A DNA stretch of 64,000 nucleotides from JAHJQZ01 sp963676075 (GTDB lineage: Bacteria; Pseudomonadota; Alphaproteobacteria; Rhizobiales; Devosiaceae), in contig CAXXNZ010000004.1 of the NCBI GenBank assembly GCA_963676075.2, forward strand, positions 1-64,000, in the 5' to 3' direction. Shown here piece after piece: positions 45,586 to 53,970 of the stretch. Each line of letters opens with the position of its first letter. Position 1 is the stretch's first letter. A program made the translations under genes and the position numbers. The notes below the pieces were generated by a model that did no database searches, was not told where the DNA came from, and was given only the letters and a program-made list of their open reading frames with translations.

Positions 45586-45813
45586 ATGGATCCAATTGCA
45601 GCCAAGTTCATCGGTGCGGGCATTGCGTGCATCGGCATGGGCGGCGCCGGCGTCGGCGTCGGCATCATCTTCGGCAACTATCTGTCGGGCGCCCTGCGCA
45701 ACCCGGCGGCGGCGGCCGGCCAGTTCACCAACCTGATCTTCGGCTTCGCCATCACCGAAGCGCTCGGCATCTTCTCGCTGCTGATCGCCCTTCTGCTGCT
45801 CTTCGTCCTGTAA
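45586..45813 (+). CDS. atpE: F0F1 ATP synthase subunit c
   Basis: 75 residues, a two-helix hairpin. The proton-binding carboxylate is Glu58 in GFAITEALGIF. The Gly-rich first helix (GMGGAGVGVGIIFG) and the polar loop RNPAAAAGQF are typical. AAGGGAGA precedes the ATG, a strong ribosome site suited to a subunit needed in many copies. Confidence 0.97.
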   Translation: MDPIAAKFIGAGIACIGMGGAGVGVGIIFGNYLSGALRNPAAAAGQFTNLIFGFAITEALGIFSLLIALLLLFVL

Positions 45814-45844
45814 CTATTTTCAGGACCTGTTGCATCGCCGGCTT

Positions 45845-45860
45845 CGCCCGCTCGCGGGCG
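45845..45860 (+). other. GC-rich hairpin between atpE and the b' gene
   Basis: CGCCCGC (45845-45851), TC, GCGGGCG (45854-45860): a perfect inverted repeat without a T-run, 32 bases past the atpE stop. It could stabilise the upstream message or cut read-through, helping raise subunit c over the later subunits. Confidence 0.5.
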
Positions 45861-45889
45861 AGGTCATGATGAAGTGTTGAGGTGCCTTG

Positions 45890-46486
45890 ATGGCAGGCGA
45901 AACGACAGAACACGCTGACGCGGCCAATCCCGACGGTATGCCGGGCGCTGAAGGGGCCGTTCACACGACGACCGAAGCGCATGGCGGTGAGGCGCATGGC
46001 GTCTTTCCACCGTTCGATCCGGCCACGTTCGGTTCCCAGCTGCTGTGGCTGGCGATTACCTTTGGTGCGCTCTACTTGCTGATGAGCAAGGTCGCATTGC
46101 CGCGCATCGGCGACATTCTCGAGGTCCGGCGCGACCGGGTCGAAGGCGATCTCGCCGAAGCCGACAGACTGCGCCAGAAGACCGATCAGGCCATTGCCGA
46201 CTACGAAGCCGCGCTCGCAGACGCGCGTCAGAAAGCGCATGGCATTGCCGAAGAAACCCGGGCCGAACTGAAGCGCGAGACCGAGAAGTCCCGTGCCGAG
46301 ACCGAGGCCGAGCTTTCTGCTCGCGTCGCGGCCGCCGAAAGCTCGATTCAGGCCACCAAGGCCGAGGCCCTGACCAATGTCGACGAGATCGCGGCACAGA
46401 CTGCGGTGTCGGTCGTCACTGCCCTTGCCGGCAGGGTCTCGATTGCCGAGGCGCGCAGCGCGGTCAAGCAAGTGGTGAAAGGCTAG
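45890..46486 (+). CDS. atpF': F0F1 ATP synthase subunit b'
   Basis: 198 residues. A peripheral-stalk subunit with one N-terminal helix (SQLLWLAITFGALYLLMSKV) and a long Ala/Glu/Lys/Arg coiled coil. Its ~35-residue His/Glu/Gly-rich N-terminal extension before the helix is typical of b' proteins in alphaproteobacteria, which use a b/b' heterodimer. ATG 45890 has GAGGTG upstream; a TTG directly before it is in frame. Four bases separate it from atpF. Confidence 0.94.
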   Translation: MAGETTEHADAANPDGMPGAEGAVHTTTEAHGGEAHGVFPPFDPATFGSQLLWLAITFGALYLLMSKVALPRIGDILEVRRDRVEGDLAEADRLRQKTDQAIADYEAALADARQKAHGIAEETRAELKRETEKSRAETEAELSARVAAAESSIQATKAEALTNVDEIAAQTAVSVVTALAGRVSIAEARSAVKQVVKG

Positions 46487-46489
46487 GAA

Positions 46490-46972
46490 ATGGTATTCGA
46501 TAATACATTCTGGGCCTTCATTTCGCTGCTGATCTTTATCGGTGTCATCATCTACATGGGCGTGCCCAAGATGATCACCGGCATGCTCGACAACCGCATC
46601 AAGAAGATCGAGGAAGATCTCAACGAGGCCAAGCGCCTGCGTGAGGAAGCCCAGGCGCTGCTCGCCGAATACGGCCGCAAGCGCAAGGAAGCCGAATCCG
46701 AGGCCGAGGACATCGTCATCGCAGCCCAGGAAGAAGCCAAGCGCCTACGCGAAGAAGCCGTCGAGTCCCTCAAGGACATGGTGGCCCGCCGCACCCAGAC
46801 GGTCGAGCAGAAGATCGCTCATGCCGAGGCTCAGGCACTGGCCGAAGTCCGGTCCCGTTCGGCCGATGTCGCCATCGAAGCGGCGCGGGTGATCCTGACC
46901 AAGCAGATGGAAACTGAAGGCGATGCGCTGATCGAGCAGTCGATCAAGGATGTCGGTTCCAAGCTGAACTAG
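46490..46972 (+). CDS. atpF: F0F1 ATP synthase subunit b
   Basis: 160 residues. A membrane helix (NTFWAFISLLIFIGVIIYMG) is followed by a dimerising coiled coil (RIKKIEEDLNEAKRLREEAQ). Together with b' it forms the stator that holds F1 still. Last gene of the F0 operon; a perfect 9-bp terminator follows. The F1 genes are not in this window, as is usual in this order. Confidence 0.95.
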   Translation: MVFDNTFWAFISLLIFIGVIIYMGVPKMITGMLDNRIKKIEEDLNEAKRLREEAQALLAEYGRKRKEAESEAEDIVIAAQEEAKRLREEAVESLKDMVARRTQTVEQKIAHAEAQALAEVRSRSADVAIEAARVILTKQMETEGDALIEQSIKDVGSKLN

Positions 46973-46995
46973 ACGCTGTATCAGCCATGGTATTG

Positions 46996-47019
46996 AAGGG
47001 CGCCTGCGGGCGCCCTTTT
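46996..47019 (+). terminator. Rho-independent terminator of the F0 operon
   Basis: AAGGGCGCC (46996-47004), loop TGCG, GGCGCCCTT (47009-47017), then T residues. A perfect 9-bp stem directly after atpF. Confidence 0.9.
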
Positions 47020-47050
47020 CATTTCCGCTCACGTGTTCCCGGAGCCGTCC

Positions 47051-47536
47051 ATGCCCTCCCCCATAACAGTCAGACCTGCTGTTTCTTCGGATGCCGAGGA
47101 GATGAGTATCGTCCTTGCCGAAATCATCGCGGACTGGAAAAGCGACCGACCGACCAGTCCCGACCATGTTCGCGCCCATTACGTCGATCACCCCGAACGC
47201 ATTGAATGCTCGGTCGCAGTCGACGAGACGGGCGCCATTGTTGGCTTCCAGTCGCTGCGGCTGGCGACACAAGGCAATTCCTATGATGTCACCCCTGGCT
47301 GGGGCATCATCGGCACCTATGTGAAGCTCGGCACCGCGCGCCGCGGCATTGGCTCCGCCCTGTTTGCAGCCTCACGCGCTGCCGCTCAAAAGGCCGGACT
47401 TCCAGCGATCGACGCCACGATCGGTGCCACCAACGAAAAGGGTCTGGCTTATTACGAGGCTATGGGCTTCAGGGCCTATCGCCAAACGCCGAGCGCCATT
47501 TCCAAGCGCTACAGTCTATCCGGGAATCCGGCCTGA
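47051..47536 (+). CDS. GNAT family N-acetyltransferase
   Basis: 161 residues. Acetyl-CoA-binding pattern in GTYVKLGTARRGIGSALFAA and the later NEKGLAYYEAMGFRAYRQTP. The N-terminus (ITVRPAVSSDAEEMSIVLAE) is typical for the fold. Substrate unknown. ATG 47051 has GGAG upstream. Its last 21 bases overlap the end of the convergent methyltransferase gene. Confidence 0.85.
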   Translation: MPSPITVRPAVSSDAEEMSIVLAEIIADWKSDRPTSPDHVRAHYVDHPERIECSVAVDETGAIVGFQSLRLATQGNSYDVTPGWGIIGTYVKLGTARRGIGSALFAASRAAAQKAGLPAIDATIGATNEKGLAYYEAMGFRAYRQTPSAISKRYSLSGNPA

Positions 47537-48247
47537 GGTCGGCTTCCACCACTCCATGAAAAAAGCATAGGGCACGCGCAGATATTGGCGCACCCTGTCT
47601 TCGGGACCACCAATCGGGGCAGGTTCGTCGAAATGCACAAGCTGCAGGCCGCTGCGTAACAAGGCTTGCATATAGGCGCTGAGCGGCCTGTGCCAATTCT
47701 CGATCTCGATGCCCGCCCAGCGCTCCCAGACAGCGAAACTTTCGAGATATCGGTCGATGGCGAAATAGAGCCGCCGTCCGCTCTCGTCCTTGACCCATCC
47801 CCTGTCGCCGGCATGCGCGGTAATGAACGCATTGAGATTGGCGATCATAAGTGTGCCACCGGGTTTCAGCACCCGAGCCATCTCGGTGATCGCCGTCTCG
47901 AAGTCCGGGATGTCGATGAGGGACAGATAGCTGACGACGAGATCGAACCGTTCATCGGCAAACGGCAGGTCTTCGGCACGGCCCAGCCGATAATCCCCAC
48001 CTGGCGCCTTCGAACGCGCCAAGCTCAGCAGAGCCTCAGTCGGGTCAATACCGATCGGCGCGACACCAAGTCCGCTAAGGACACGACAAAAGCGCCCTTC
48101 CCCGCAACCGACATCCAGGGCATTGGCAAAACCGCGCCCCGAGATGCGTTCGGTCATGACGGGATCGAGCACGAATTGGCGCACAAAATCGCCCTGTTCG
48201 CCTTGTGTGGCGACCCAGGCATCGGCCGACTTGTCCCAGCCACGCAT
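47516..48247 (-). CDS. Class I SAM-dependent methyltransferase
   Basis: 243 residues. Motif I ANALDVGCGEGRFCRVLSGL, motif II APIGIDPTEALL, and the post-motif VLKPGGTLMIANLN match the Methyltransf_11 type. The C-terminal half contains an aromatic-rich segment (WERWAGIEIENWHRPLSAYM) seen in small-molecule methyltransferases. The ribosome site AGGAGG at 6 bases fixes ATG 48247. Substrate unknown. Confidence 0.82.
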   Translation of the reverse strand: MRGWDKSADAWVATQGEQGDFVRQFVLDPVMTERISGRGFANALDVGCGEGRFCRVLSGLGVAPIGIDPTEALLSLARSKAPGGDYRLGRAEDLPFADERFDLVVSYLSLIDIPDFETAITEMARVLKPGGTLMIANLNAFITAHAGDRGWVKDESGRRLYFAIDRYLESFAVWERWAGIEIENWHRPLSAYMQALLRSGLQLVHFDEPAPIGGPEDRVRQYLRVPYAFFMEWWKPTSGRIPG

Positions 48248-48338
48248 GCCTTCCTCCTGAAGATTGGCTGGAGCGAGGCGCTCCAACAGGCCGGCGTTGG
48301 TATGGGGAAATTGGCGTCAGGTCAAATCCCGCTCGCCG

Positions 48339-49121
48339 CTATTGCAGCCCCGCCGGATCGACCACGCCGCCCTTGCATCTCCCCGAAGCCACGTTGGCGG
48401 AGGCAGCGAGGGCGCCGATATCGGGATCGGCGCCGATCGTACCCTCAAGGGCGATCCTGATGCCAGAGATCAGCCTGCGGCTGCCATCGGAGACGCATTC
48501 GAGCATCACCCGCTTTCCTGTCCCGTCGCCGAACGCCGCATCGAAGGCATCGGCAATGCGGGTAATGCTCAGCGAATTGCCCATGTTCTTTGTGAACAGT
48601 TCCGGCAAACCCGACGCATTCACGGCATCCGTCAACGCCAGCGCGGCAGCGTAGTAGCCGATCTGATCGGTTCCGGAACAGGTGCCATGCTTGATCCACT
48701 CATGGCGTTCGAGGCCGGATTGCGTGCCGGGCATGGCGGCATCGAGCCGGGCCTGCTGCGCGATCGGCAACTCGACCTCGGGCAGGTCGTCCCAGTTATG
48801 GGTCTCGTCGGTTTTTCGTGTCGTCGCGTCGACGCCGCAATAAGCGCCTTCAGGCCATAGCCCGTGCAGCGAAAACTGCCTGGTGTCGATCCGTTCCGCG
48901 GTTTGGGTTCGGCATTCGGGCACCTTTGGCCGGGTCTCGCAAAAGGCCGGCTCCCAGCTCAGCGCCAGCACAAAGGAGCCGCTGACATCGTTTCCGGGCG
49001 AGCGTGCCGGTTCAGCCTGTCCATTGTCCGAACAGCCGGCAGTGAACGCCACAAGCGCGGCGGCAAGAACAAAGGAAACATGCCGGAATGGCCAAGATCG
49101 GAACATTTGCTGCGCCATCAT
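48339..49121 (-). CDS. Ribonuclease T2 family lipoprotein
   Basis: 260 residues. Both catalytic segments are intact: CAS I FSLHGLWPEG and CAS II HEWIKHGTCSG, each with its His. The N-terminus is a lipoprotein signal ending FTAGC, so the enzyme should be anchored in the envelope, where it could degrade RNA for nutrients. Six or more Cys suggest disulfides. The start is uncertain among ATG 49121, 49118 and 49106. It lies downstream of the gcv operon on the same strand. Confidence 0.88.
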   Translation of the reverse strand: MMAQQMFRSWPFRHVSFVLAAALVAFTAGCSDNGQAEPARSPGNDVSGSFVLALSWEPAFCETRPKVPECRTQTAERIDTRQFSLHGLWPEGAYCGVDATTRKTDETHNWDDLPEVELPIAQQARLDAAMPGTQSGLERHEWIKHGTCSGTDQIGYYAAALALTDAVNASGLPELFTKNMGNSLSITRIADAFDAAFGDGTGKRVMLECVSDGSRRLISGIRIALEGTIGADPDIGALAASANVASGRCKGGVVDPAGLQ

Positions 49122-49199
49122 GGGATCAGGGTATCTGGCCCATGATAGAGGATTCGCGGTGCTGCGGCCCCGACTTGTTCGTCGAGGCCGCGCATTTTC

Positions 49200-50741
49200 C
49201 TACTCCGCCGCTTTCGGCAAGTCCGGCGCCGTATAGGTTAGTTTCGGACTGCGCGCGGCGCGGGTCTCATCGAGCCGCCGCCGCGGTGCCGTACGCGGCG
49301 CTTCGGTGAAGCGTTCGGTATCGCCGGCCTTTGCCGCATCAGCCAACTCGAGCATGGTGTCGCAGAAATGATCGAGTCCCTGTTTGGATTCGGTCTCGGT
49401 CGGTTCGATCAGCATGGCGCCATGCACGACCAGCGGGAAATACATGGTCATCGGATGGAAGCCCTCGTCGATCATCGCCTTGGCGAAATCGAGCGTTTCG
49501 ACGCCCGTCCCCTTGAGGAAACTGTCATCGAAAAGCGCCTCATGCATGCAATGACCTTCACCGAACGGCGGCGAGAAGACATGGCTCAACCGCGCCTTGA
49601 CGTAATTGGCGTTGAGCACGGCATCACCCGCCGCCTCGGCCAATCCATCGCCGCCGTGGCTGAGCATATAGGTCAGCGCCCGGACGAACATGCCCATCTG
49701 GCCGTGGAAGGCCGTCAGACGTCCGAAGCTGTCGCCGGCACCATAGGTCTCCTCAAGGCCGAGGTCGCCGCCCTCACGGGTCAGGAAGGGCACAGGCGCA
49801 TAAGGCGCCAGCGCGTCGGAGAGCACCACCGGACCGGCACCCGGACCACCGCCGCCGTGAGGCGTCGAGAAGGTCTTGTGCAGATTGATATGCATGGCGT
49901 CGACGCCGAGATCGCCCGGGCGGACGAGGCCCATGATGGCGTTGAAATTGGCGCCATCGGCATAAAAGTATGCCCCGGCCTCGTGGACCGCCTTGGCGAT
50001 CTCGACGATCTCGGGTTCGAACAGTCCCGCCGTGTTCGGATTGGTCAGCATGATCGCAGCGACGTCGGGGCCGAGGGCCTTTTTGACATCGGCGACATCG
50101 ACCGTGCCCTTGCCACCGGCCGGCACGACCCGGACCTTGTAGCCAAGAAAGGCCGCCGTCGCCGGATTGGTGCCGTGGGCAGCTTCGGGCACGACCACCA
50201 CATCGCGATGGCCTTGACCGCGCGCTTCCTGGGCGGCGCGGATCGCCATCATGCCGCACAATTCTCCATGGGCGCCGGCCTTGGGGCTGAGCGCCACGGC
50301 AGTCATGCCGGTCAATGCCAGCAGCCAATCCGATAGTTCCGACAATACGCCAAGCGCACCCTTGACCGTCGAAGCAGGCTGCAGCGGGTGGATATCGGCG
50401 AAGCCGGCAAAGCGTGCTGTCTTTTCGTTGAGGCGCGGGTTGTGCTTCATCGTGCACGAACCGAGCGGATAGGTGCCCGAATCGATCGAATAGTTGAGCC
50501 GGCTGAGACGCACGTAATGGCGCATGGCTTCCGGTTCGCTGAGGCCCGGCAGATCGAGCGGCGCCTTGCGGGCGAAGCCGCCAAGGCTTGCCTCGTCGAT
50601 TGCGACCTCCGACAAATCGACGCCGGTCTCGTCGGTATCGCCGATCTCGAACAGCAGCGGTTCGTCGGGCAACAGTGCTGCCATCGGCGTCAGTTCGACA
50701 TCTCCCGCCTGCGTCGGGCGGCCCTGAGAATTGAGGCTCAT
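49200..50741 (-). CDS. gcvPB: Glycine dehydrogenase (decarboxylating) subunit 2
   Basis: 513 residues. The PLP-binding half of a split P-protein, decarboxylating glycine and passing the aminomethyl group to GcvH. The PLP Lys is in HINLHKTFSTPHGGGGPG. Other marks are SRLNYSIDSGTYPLGSCTMK and AHGTNPATAAFLGYKV. It overlaps gcvPA by 4 bases. A C-terminal tail of ~40 residues (RRRLDETRAARSPKLTY) extends beyond the core. Confidence 0.96.
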   Translation of the reverse strand: MSLNSQGRPTQAGDVELTPMAALLPDEPLLFEIGDTDETGVDLSEVAIDEASLGGFARKAPLDLPGLSEPEAMRHYVRLSRLNYSIDSGTYPLGSCTMKHNPRLNEKTARFAGFADIHPLQPASTVKGALGVLSELSDWLLALTGMTAVALSPKAGAHGELCGMMAIRAAQEARGQGHRDVVVVPEAAHGTNPATAAFLGYKVRVVPAGGKGTVDVADVKKALGPDVAAIMLTNPNTAGLFEPEIVEIAKAVHEAGAYFYADGANFNAIMGLVRPGDLGVDAMHINLHKTFSTPHGGGGPGAGPVVLSDALAPYAPVPFLTREGGDLGLEETYGAGDSFGRLTAFHGQMGMFVRALTYMLSHGGDGLAEAAGDAVLNANYVKARLSHVFSPPFGEGHCMHEALFDDSFLKGTGVETLDFAKAMIDEGFHPMTMYFPLVVHGAMLIEPTETESKQGLDHFCDTMLELADAAKAGDTERFTEAPRTAPRRRLDETRAARSPKLTYTAPDLPKAAE

Positions 50742-52078
50742 TTGGTCACCTCCTGAAGCGCGGAAACAAGCGCGGCGATGTCGCCATCGCTTGTCAGTTC
50801 GGTGGCGGCGAGCACCATCAGGTTTTCAACCTCCGGCTTGCCCGGTTCGAGTCGGGCAACCGGCACGCCGGCAAGGATACCCTGTTCGGCGAGGCGTTCG
50901 ACGACATCGGCCGCCGGCAGTGGCAGCGAAACGGTGATCTCGTTGAAATAGGTTTCGTTGAGGACGCTGACGCCCCCCACTGTGCCGAGCGCCGATTTCA
51001 GCGCCGATGCGCGGGCGTGGTTGAGCCGGGCGAGACGCACCAGCCCGGTCTCCCCGAGCAGCGACAGATGGATCGAGAAGGCCAGCGCCCCGAGACCGGC
51101 ATTGGTGCAGATGTTCGAGGTCGCCTTCTCGCGGCGGATATGCTGCTCGCGGGTACTGAGCGTCAGAACGAAGCCGCGTTTGCCTTCGGCGTCAACGGTT
51201 TCGCCGCAAAGCCGGCCCGGCATTTGCCGGATGAATTTTGAGCGCGTGGCGAACAGGCCGACATAAGGACCACCGAACGAGATCGGATTGCCGAGCGACT
51301 GGCCCTCGGCAACGACGATATCGGCGCCGAGCGCACCCGGCGCCTCGATCAACCCAAGCGAGACGATCTCGGTAACCACGACGATGAGTAGCGCACCATT
51401 GGCATGGGCTGCATCGGCCAGGCTCTTCACGTCGCGCAGATGGCCGTAGAAATCCGGCGTCTGGACGATGATCGCCGCCGTCTCGGCGTCGATGAGATCG
51501 GTGATATCACCCTGCCCCTTCGGCGAGGCCGGCTGCATGACGAGGCTATCGTCACCGGTGTAGGTGCGGACAACATCGCGGTAATGCGGGTGAAGGCCTC
51601 CGGAAAGAAAGATCTTTTGCCGCCGTGTCAGCCGCCGTGCCATCAGCGCCGCTTCGGCGGTGGCGGTCGAACCGTCATACATCGAGGCGTTGGCGACCTC
51701 CATGCCGGTCAGCCGCGCCACCTGCGTCTGGAACTCGAAAAGCATCTGCAAGGTGCCCTGCGAGATTTCCGGCTGATAGGGCGTATAGGCCGTCAGCCAT
51801 TCCGAACGCTGGATGAGGTGATCGACCGTCGCCGGCACATGGTGGCGATAGGCGCCGGCGCCGACAAAGAACGGTCCGTCGCCGGCTGCGTGGTTCTTGG
51901 CCGCAAGGGCGCGCATATGTGCTTCGACTTCGAATTCGGGCTTGTGGTCGGGCAAGCCGTAGTCGGCGGTGCGGAACACCGAAGCGGGCACCGAATCGAA
52001 CAGATCATCGACCGAGCTGACGCCAATAGCAGCCAGCATCGCCGCCTTGTCGGCGGCGCCGATGGGGAGATAACGCAT
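50738..52078 (-). CDS. gcvPA: Glycine dehydrogenase (decarboxylating) subunit 1
   Basis: 446 residues. The other half of the split P-protein, structurally like the PLP domain but without the Lys. Signatures are FVGAGAYRHHVPATVDHLIQ, TPYQPEISQGTLQMLFEFQT and EGQSLGNPISFGGPYVGLFA. ATG 52078 has AGGAGC upstream; a TTG at 52081 is the track alternative. Stop and gcvPB start overlap, giving equal translation. Confidence 0.96.
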   Translation of the reverse strand: MRYLPIGAADKAAMLAAIGVSSVDDLFDSVPASVFRTADYGLPDHKPEFEVEAHMRALAAKNHAAGDGPFFVGAGAYRHHVPATVDHLIQRSEWLTAYTPYQPEISQGTLQMLFEFQTQVARLTGMEVANASMYDGSTATAEAALMARRLTRRQKIFLSGGLHPHYRDVVRTYTGDDSLVMQPASPKGQGDITDLIDAETAAIIVQTPDFYGHLRDVKSLADAAHANGALLIVVVTEIVSLGLIEAPGALGADIVVAEGQSLGNPISFGGPYVGLFATRSKFIRQMPGRLCGETVDAEGKRGFVLTLSTREQHIRREKATSNICTNAGLGALAFSIHLSLLGETGLVRLARLNHARASALKSALGTVGGVSVLNETYFNEITVSLPLPAADVVERLAEQGILAGVPVARLEPGKPEVENLMVLAATELTSDGDIAALVSALQEVTK

Positions 52079-52089
52079 CAACGGCGCTC

Positions 52090-52455
52090 CTAATCCAGAA
52101 TGGCCTTGTAGGCGGTCTCGTCCATCAGCGCGTCAAGCTCGGCAGTGTCGGACAGCTTGATCTTGTAGAGCCACCCACCGGTCTCGGCTTCGGAATTGAC
52201 CGTGTCGGGCGCGTCGCCGAGTGCCGTATTCACCTCGACGACTTCACCGGATGCCGGCGAATAGACTTCCGATGCGGCCTTGACGGATTCGATCACCGCC
52301 GCCTCGTCACCCTTTTTAAGCACCTTGCCGACATCGGGCAGCTCGACAAAGACGATGTCGCCAAGCTGCTCCTGGGCGTAATCGGTGATGCCGACAATGC
52401 CGAGATCGTTGTCGATACGGATATATTCGTGGTCGTTCGTGTAGCGCGTGGTCAT
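52090..52455 (-). CDS. gcvH: Glycine cleavage system H protein
   Basis: 121 residues. The lipoyl carrier: Lys59 in VIESVKAASEVYSPASGEV is the attachment site. YTNDHEYIRIDNDLGIVGIT and GGWLYKIKL are typical. It sits 14 bases after gcvT and 11 bases before gcvPA in the operon. Confidence 0.97.
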   Translation of the reverse strand: MTTRYTNDHEYIRIDNDLGIVGITDYAQEQLGDIVFVELPDVGKVLKKGDEAAVIESVKAASEVYSPASGEVVEVNTALGDAPDTVNSEAETGGWLYKIKLSDTAELDALMDETAYKAILD

Positions 52456-52469
52456 GGGGAGGGCCTCAC

Positions 52470-53645
52470 TCAGCGGGGCTTGCGATAATAGCGGTGGGGG
52501 ACGAAGGGGGTTTCGGTGACGCGCGCCGGGCGGACGCGGCCGCGCAGCGACACGCCTAGCGTGGTGCCGGGGGCGGCAAAGCCGGGCGGCACAAGGCCGA
52601 GGGCGATGGCGCGGTTAAGGCTCGGCGAAAACCCGCCGGACGTGACGATACCGATCACCTTGCCGTCGGCATCGACGATCTCGGTGCCGTCGCGGGCCGG
52701 CGCGCCCTCAACCTCCAGCCCGACCCGGATGCGGGTCGTGCCATCGGCGAGTTCTTTGAGAATACGTTTAGCGCCGGGGAAATCGGCGCGCTCGCGGCGC
52801 GCCTTGGACAGAGCAAAATTGAGCCCGGCCTCCACCGGTGAAATCGTCTCGTCGAGTTCGTGGCCATAGAGCGGCAACCCGGCTTCGAGGCGCAGGGAAT
52901 CGCGGGCGCCAAGGCCGATCGGCTTGACCCTGTCGTCAGCGGTGAGTGCATTCCACAGATCGGCTGCGCGCTCGGCGGAGACGAGCATCTCGAAGCCGTC
53001 CTCGCCGGTATAACCGGACCGGGAGACGATCAATTCCTCGCCCTGCCAGTCGAAGGGCGCGTAATGCATGAAACCGAGTTCGGCGGCGCCAGGCACGATG
53101 CCCGTCATGACGTCAACAGCCTCCGGCCCCTGAAGCGCCAGCAGCACGTTATCGTCAACCCGCCTGAGCACACCCTGATCGCCGAGCGCTTTCGCGATCA
53201 GCGCGAAATCGGCTTCCTTTGTCGCCGAGTTGACGACGACATAGAGCCAGCCCGCGCCTTCGGGGCGTCCCGGTCGTGCGATCATCAGATCGTCGAGCGT
53301 GCCGCCCTGATCGTTGAGCAGCAGCGTGTAGCGCACCTGTCCGGGTTTCAGCCCAGCGAGATCGCCACACACGAGCGGCTCGATCAGTGCGGCGATGGCG
53401 GCGTGATCGGCCTCGGCATCACCGCTCGGTGAGGCAAGGCCGACGAAACTCGGTCCCATGTGAGTAACATCGAACAGTCCCGCGTGGGTGCGCGTCCAGT
53501 TGTGCTCGGCGACAATGCCATCGGCGTACTGCACGGGCAGCGAGTAGCCGGCGAACGGCACCATGCGCCCGCCAGAGGCGGCGTGAATGTCATTGAGCGG
53601 AACTGTTTTGATATCGGACGTGTTCGGTTCAGCGGATTGCGCCAT
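52470..53645 (-). CDS. gcvT: Aminomethyltransferase (glycine cleavage T protein)
   Basis: 391 residues. Transfers the methylene carbon from aminomethyl-GcvH to tetrahydrofolate, releasing ammonia. Family features are MVPFAGYSLPVQYADGIV at the N-terminus, GLFDVTHMG, SRSGYTGEDGFEMLV, and the C-terminal GIVTSGGFSPSLNRAIALG. The ribosome site AGGAG lies 5 bases before ATG 53645 and is the proposed target of the upstream riboswitch. First gene of gcvT-H-PA-PB. Confidence 0.97.
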   Translation of the reverse strand: MAQSAEPNTSDIKTVPLNDIHAASGGRMVPFAGYSLPVQYADGIVAEHNWTRTHAGLFDVTHMGPSFVGLASPSGDAEADHAAIAALIEPLVCGDLAGLKPGQVRYTLLLNDQGGTLDDLMIARPGRPEGAGWLYVVVNSATKEADFALIAKALGDQGVLRRVDDNVLLALQGPEAVDVMTGIVPGAAELGFMHYAPFDWQGEELIVSRSGYTGEDGFEMLVSAERAADLWNALTADDRVKPIGLGARDSLRLEAGLPLYGHELDETISPVEAGLNFALSKARRERADFPGAKRILKELADGTTRIRVGLEVEGAPARDGTEIVDADGKVIGIVTSGGFSPSLNRAIALGLVPPGFAAPGTTLGVSLRGRVRPARVTETPFVPHRYYRKPR

Positions 53646-53694
53646 GCCGTCTCCTCAGGTTGGACCACGAGGGCACGGAAAAATCCGCACCGCA

Positions 53695-53900
53695 CGCCCC
53701 CTCTGTCCAAAAACCTGAGAGATTTCCCGGCCTACTCGGAATCACTCCTCGGCCGACTGCTCCTTCGGTGTGACGCCCTCTCGGACGCCCCTTTCCAGAG
53801 ATGTATTTTTGCGCGGTCCTTTTGCCTGAGAGTTTCCGGGGCGGTTGCTCCTTCGGCGCCGGCTCCATGGTACTTGGAGCACGATCTCTCCCGCGCCGGC
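53695..53900 (-). promoter_or_regulatory. Tandem glycine riboswitch
   Basis: Two glycine aptamers in a row, read on the minus strand. Aptamer 1 (about 53900-53805): GCGGGAGAGA, CGCCGAAGGAGCAA, GGAAACTCTCAGGCAAAAGG. Aptamer 2 (about 53805-53700): CCGAGAGGG, CACCGAAGGAGCAG, AAATCTCTCAGGTTTTTGGA. These are the conserved glycine-binding cores. The element ends about 50 bases before gcvT, in the 325-base gap to the lipoprotein gene, and should switch the operon on when glycine is plentiful. No convincing terminator follows, but the gcvT ribosome site is complementary to the UCUCUCAGGU strand of aptamer 2. Confidence 0.95.
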
Positions 53901-53970
53901 GACACTGCGCGATAAGGCGCGCAACGTCAATCACCGGCGTCAATGAGGCCGCGAAAATCGCCCGGAAAGA

